Assembly: GCA_002727515.1 (NCBI GenBank)
Contig: PBXF01000052.1
Coordinates: forward strand, 32,400 to 40,711
Reading direction: 5' to 3'
From: Methanobacteriota archaeon
GTDB taxonomy: Archaea > Thermoplasmatota > Poseidoniia > Poseidoniales > Poseidoniaceae
Length of the DNA stretch: 8,312 nucleotides
Made by a program: the position numbers and the translations under genes. This document shows, piece after piece, positions 5,967-8,312 of this stretch. Under the pieces are notes generated by a model, which saw only the letters and a list, made by a program, of their open reading frames with translations, was not told the origin of the DNA and made no database searches. Each line of letters opens with the position of its first letter. Within the stretch, counting starts at the first letter, position 1.

Positions 5967-7892
5967 ATGGCCTGGCGTACTTTGTCCAAATGGGTCTCTC
6001 ACCTGGAAAAGGAAGGAGAACTAATCAGGATAAGCGAGCCTGTAGATGTTGAGTTGGAAGCAGGCGCTATTGCTGACAAGTTGGTCAAAACAAATGGGCC
6101 TGCTGTTTTGTTTGAAAAACCACGCCTTCCCAATGGAGAGATTAGCGAGATCCCACTTGCAATGAATCTATTTGGCTCTCATGATAGAACCCTTAGGGCG
6201 CTTGGTGCAAAACACGAGAAGGAAATTGGAGAAAGACTGGTCGCGCTGATGAAACCTGACATAGGTGGAATCGTAAAGAAACCTTGGACAGGACTTCCGC
6301 TTCTTCGTGATGCTATTTCAATGCCTCCAAAGAAGGTAAGGAAAGGGTCTTGCCAACGCGTGAGAATGGAAACTGATGTCACTAAACTGCCAATTCCTAA
6401 AACCTGGCCGATGGACGGAGGTCGATTTATCACTTTGCCGTTGGTTGTTACCAAAGATCCACATTCACAAGAACACAATCTTGGAATGTATAGGGGGCAG
6501 GTTTTTGGGCCAAAAGAAGTTGGACTTCACTGGCAAATTCACAAACATGCAGCAGATCACGCTGATGCATGGCCGGATGGTAAAATGCCAGTAGCGATTT
6601 GCATAGGTGGGCCTCCTGAACTTATTTTCTCTGCAATCGCCCCTCTTCCTGATAATTTGGAAGAATACATGTTTGCAGGTTTCATGGGGAAAAAGCGCCT
6701 TCGAATTACAAAGGCACTGACTCAAGACTTGTTAGTTCCGGCAGATGCAGACGTTGTGATTGAAGGATGGGTCGATGCAAAGGAAACCAGAACCGAAGGA
6801 CCATTCGGTGATCACTTTGGATTCTATTCTCTGACAGGGCAATACCCTGTTCTAAACGTTACAGCTGTAACAAGAAGGAAAGATGCCATTTTGCCAGCAA
6901 CCATAGTCGGGCAGCCTCCAATGGAGGACGGATATTTAGGAGAGGCAATTGGTAAACAGTTCAGACCAATTTTATCATTCCAACACCGAGATGTTCTAGA
7001 TGTGCATTTACCACTGGAAACTGGGTTCCACAATCTTGCTATCGTAAAGAGTAAGCAAAGATATCCTCGCCAGGCGAGGAAAACCTGCTTAGGATTGTTA
7101 GGAGCTGGTCAGATGATGTTCCTGAAGATAATGATTGCAACTGATGAAGACCCTTCTGACCTTGATGCTCTGTTAGACGCATTAAATGACAGAGTTGACC
7201 CAAATTCGGATTTGACAATTATTCCGGGAATGGTTAGTGACGCATTAGAACCTGCTTCAACTTTTGAAAATGTTCAATCAAAATTAATCATAGATACTAC
7301 CAAAATTATTCCTTCAGACCCAAGGAGTGGAACTCCTCTAGAAGGCTCCTTTGTTGAAGAATGTCCAGCATGGAGAAGAGGTGAAGAAGAACCTCCAAAA
7401 ATTAGCGAACATTTACTAGAAGAGATTTCTAAAATCCCTGAAGTTGAAGATTGCAGAATGCTCAGAAATTCGATGCTTGTTGTAACTGTTGATTTCGAAG
7501 GAAGGCCTAATCCAAGAACCGGATCTCACTGGCCAGATGAAGAAAATGCCGCTGCAAAAGTAAAGAAAATAAACCAATTGCGAAAATCGATTTGGCAATT
7601 GGATTCTCAAACAGCAATCAGATGGCTTTTCATCACTGACAATGACCTAGATTTGCATGGAGATGGAGCCAAGAGAAGGTTGCTTTGGCAACTTACTTCG
7701 CGCTTTGCGGTCGAGAGAGATTTCATTGTAGAAGACGGTAGAATTTGCTGGGACGCAACAACTCCAATTCCATCCTTAGAAGGTGAAACTCCAGTTCGAA
7801 GATGGCCAGCAATTACCATGCATGACCCAGAAACTCTAGAAGCGATAGAACGATTTGATTTACCGCCATGGCCAAACAACTTGGTGATGTAG
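5967..7892 (+). CDS. ubiD: UbiD family decarboxylase (prenylated-FMN dependent)
   Basis: This 641-residue cytoplasmic enzyme is predicted to remove a carboxyl group from an aromatic or unsaturated acid using prenylated FMN made by a UbiX partner, which is not in the window. The N-terminal domain includes LSKWVSHLEKEGELIRI (6-22). The prFMN-binding core has GGRFITLPLVVTKDP (151-165), NLGMYRGQVFG (171-181), HWQIHKHAADH (188-198), PVAICIGGPPE (208-218), EGPFGDHFGFYS (277-288) and VGQPPMEDGYLG (314-325). R176, E277 and D282 fit the conserved Arg-Glu-Glu/Asp catalytic set. The C-terminal part keeps ITDNDLDLH (556-564), LLWQLTSRF (572-580) and WDATTP (595-600). It is longer than E. coli UbiD (about 500 residues). 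The immediately following prenyltransferase points to a quinone pathway, for example the MqnL step after futalosine-derived naphthoate prenylation. Archaeal UbiD homologues also act in the modified mevalonate pathway (anhydromevalonate phosphate decarboxylase), a weaker alternative here given length and context. Confidence 0.9.
   Translation: MAWRTLSKWVSHLEKEGELIRISEPVDVELEAGAIADKLVKTNGPAVLFEKPRLPNGEISEIPLAMNLFGSHDRTLRALGAKHEKEIGERLVALMKPDIGGIVKKPWTGLPLLRDAISMPPKKVRKGSCQRVRMETDVTKLPIPKTWPMDGGRFITLPLVVTKDPHSQEHNLGMYRGQVFGPKEVGLHWQIHKHAADHADAWPDGKMPVAICIGGPPELIFSAIAPLPDNLEEYMFAGFMGKKRLRITKALTQDLLVPADADVVIEGWVDAKETRTEGPFGDHFGFYSLTGQYPVLNVTAVTRRKDAILPATIVGQPPMEDGYLGEAIGKQFRPILSFQHRDVLDVHLPLETGFHNLAIVKSKQRYPRQARKTCLGLLGAGQMMFLKIMIATDEDPSDLDALLDALNDRVDPNSDLTIIPGMVSDALEPASTFENVQSKLIIDTTKIIPSDPRSGTPLEGSFVEECPAWRRGEEEPPKISEHLLEEISKIPEVEDCRMLRNSMLVVTVDFEGRPNPRTGSHWPDEENAAAKVKKINQLRKSIWQLDSQTAIRWLFITDNDLDLHGDGAKRRLLWQLTSRFAVERDFIVEDGRICWDATTPIPSLEGETPVRRWPAITMHDPETLEAIERFDLPPWPNNLVM
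7883..7888 (+). promoter_or_regulatory. Shine-Dalgarno site of the prenyltransferase gene inside ubiD
   Basis: GGTGAT lies within the last codons of ubiD, 4 nt before the ATG at 7893. It matches the archaeal anti-Shine-Dalgarno sequence and supports both this start and coupled translation of the two genes. Confidence 0.65.
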
Positions 7893-8312
7893 ATGGGGTT
7901 CAAGGAAATTGCTTCCTTTGTAAAAATCGAACACACTCTGTTTAGTCTGCCTTTCGTTTTTATTGGAGCCTACATGGCAGGTGACCCAACAGTAATGCAA
8001 CTGATTTGGATTTTAGTTGCTGCAGTTGGTGCTAGAGGTTTAGCTATGGGGCTAAACAGAATAATCGACAAGGACATAGATGCTGCTAATCCGAGAACCG
8101 CTGGAAGGCATTTAGCATCTGGAACTATGTCGATGAAAACTGCGTGGACATTGTGTGCCGTTTTCTTGGCAATGTTATTGTTAGGAGCAGGAATGCTCAA
8201 CCCATTGTGTCTTTACCTGTCACCAATTCCAGTTCTTGCATTCGTGATCTACCCCTACCTGAAAAGATTTACATGGTTGTGTCATTGGTGGCTTGGAGTT
8301 TGCCTAGGACTA
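7893..8312 (+). CDS. ubiA: UbiA family prenyltransferase, N-terminal part (MqnP/UbiA-like)
   Basis: The first 140 codons are present and the gene runs off the right edge; the family is usually about 280-300 residues. UbiA enzymes transfer a polyprenyl chain from its diphosphate to an aromatic ring within the membrane. Visible marks are the opening IEHTLFSLPF (12-21), the first aspartate-rich motif NRIIDKDIDAANPRT (55-69, with N55, D59 and D63 as Mg-diphosphate ligands), LNPLCLYLSP (102-111) and YPYLKRFTWLCH (120-131). These segments resemble the 4-hydroxybenzoate/MqnP branch more than archaeal digeranylgeranylglyceryl-phosphate synthase or MenA. The second aspartate motif lies beyond the window. 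Hydrophobic stretches at about 16-30, 36-54, 86-101 and 107-120 fit helices of the UbiA fold. ATG 7893 directly abuts the ubiD TAG, so the two genes are almost surely one transcript. The substrate ring is inferred from context only. Confidence 0.88.
   Translation, partial: MGFKEIASFVKIEHTLFSLPFVFIGAYMAGDPTVMQLIWILVAAVGARGLAMGLNRIIDKDIDAANPRTAGRHLASGTMSMKTAWTLCAVFLAMLLLGAGMLNPLCLYLSPIPVLAFVIYPYLKRFTWLCHWWLGVCLGL

Noticed and set aside
7607..7936. Open frame of 109 codons on the minus strand across the ubiD-ubiA junction
   Set aside because: It is antisense to conserved C-terminal UbiD motifs and the start of UbiA; no coding evidence.
1..8312. Defence system, mobile element, CRISPR array or phage region
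   Set aside because: All seven genes belong to recognisable housekeeping or membrane families, intergenic gaps are short, and no direct-repeat array, terminal inverted repeats, integrase or transposase was seen.

Overview
The window looks like a piece of an archaeal chromosome, most likely from a marine euryarchaeon of the Poseidoniales (Marine Group II) type. The reasons are an archaeal-type geranylgeranyl reductase, a DUF63 membrane protein (a family known mainly from archaea), an archaeal FKBP26-like prolyl isomerase carrying a C-terminal SAP motif, aerobic-type cytochrome c maturation (CcmF), and GGTGA-type Shine-Dalgarno sites in front of several genes. The lineage call is inference; archaeal origin is much safer than the order. 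Base composition and codon use look even across the window. No insertion sequence, tRNA, rRNA, CRISPR array or phage gene is visible.

Layout: positions 1-5888 hold five genes on the minus strand, and 5967-8312 hold two genes on the plus strand, divided by a 78-bp divergent promoter region. In transcription order the minus-strand run is geranylgeranyl reductase (5888-4662), a CcmF-like haem lyase component (4655-2352), an FKBP-type peptidyl-prolyl isomerase with a SAP tail (2296-1463), a DUF63 multi-pass membrane protein (1420-143), and the first 30 codons of a probable acyl-CoA carboxylase carboxyltransferase subunit (92 to the left edge). Gaps are 6, 55, 42 and 50 bp, so co-transcription is plausible. 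The plus-strand run is a 641-residue UbiD-family decarboxylase (5967-7892), followed with no intervening base by a UbiA-family prenyltransferase cut by the right edge (7893 onward).

Functionally the centre of the window reads as respiratory-chain assembly. UbiA and UbiD homologues prenylate and decarboxylate an aromatic acid in quinone synthesis; they most resemble the MqnP/MqnL step of the futalosine menaquinone route. A geranylgeranyl reductase beside them could saturate the quinone side chain, although archaeal membrane-lipid saturation is the better known role of the family. CcmF, translationally coupled to the reductase, would attach haem to c-type cytochromes that accept electrons from the quinone pool. 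The FKBP, DUF63 and carboxylase genes are not obviously part of that pathway.

I found no clearly new multi-gene system. The most interesting items are the FKBP-SAP fusion, the possible quinone role of the reductase, the enlarged CcmF with a variant WWD motif, and two short dyads in intergenic DNA.
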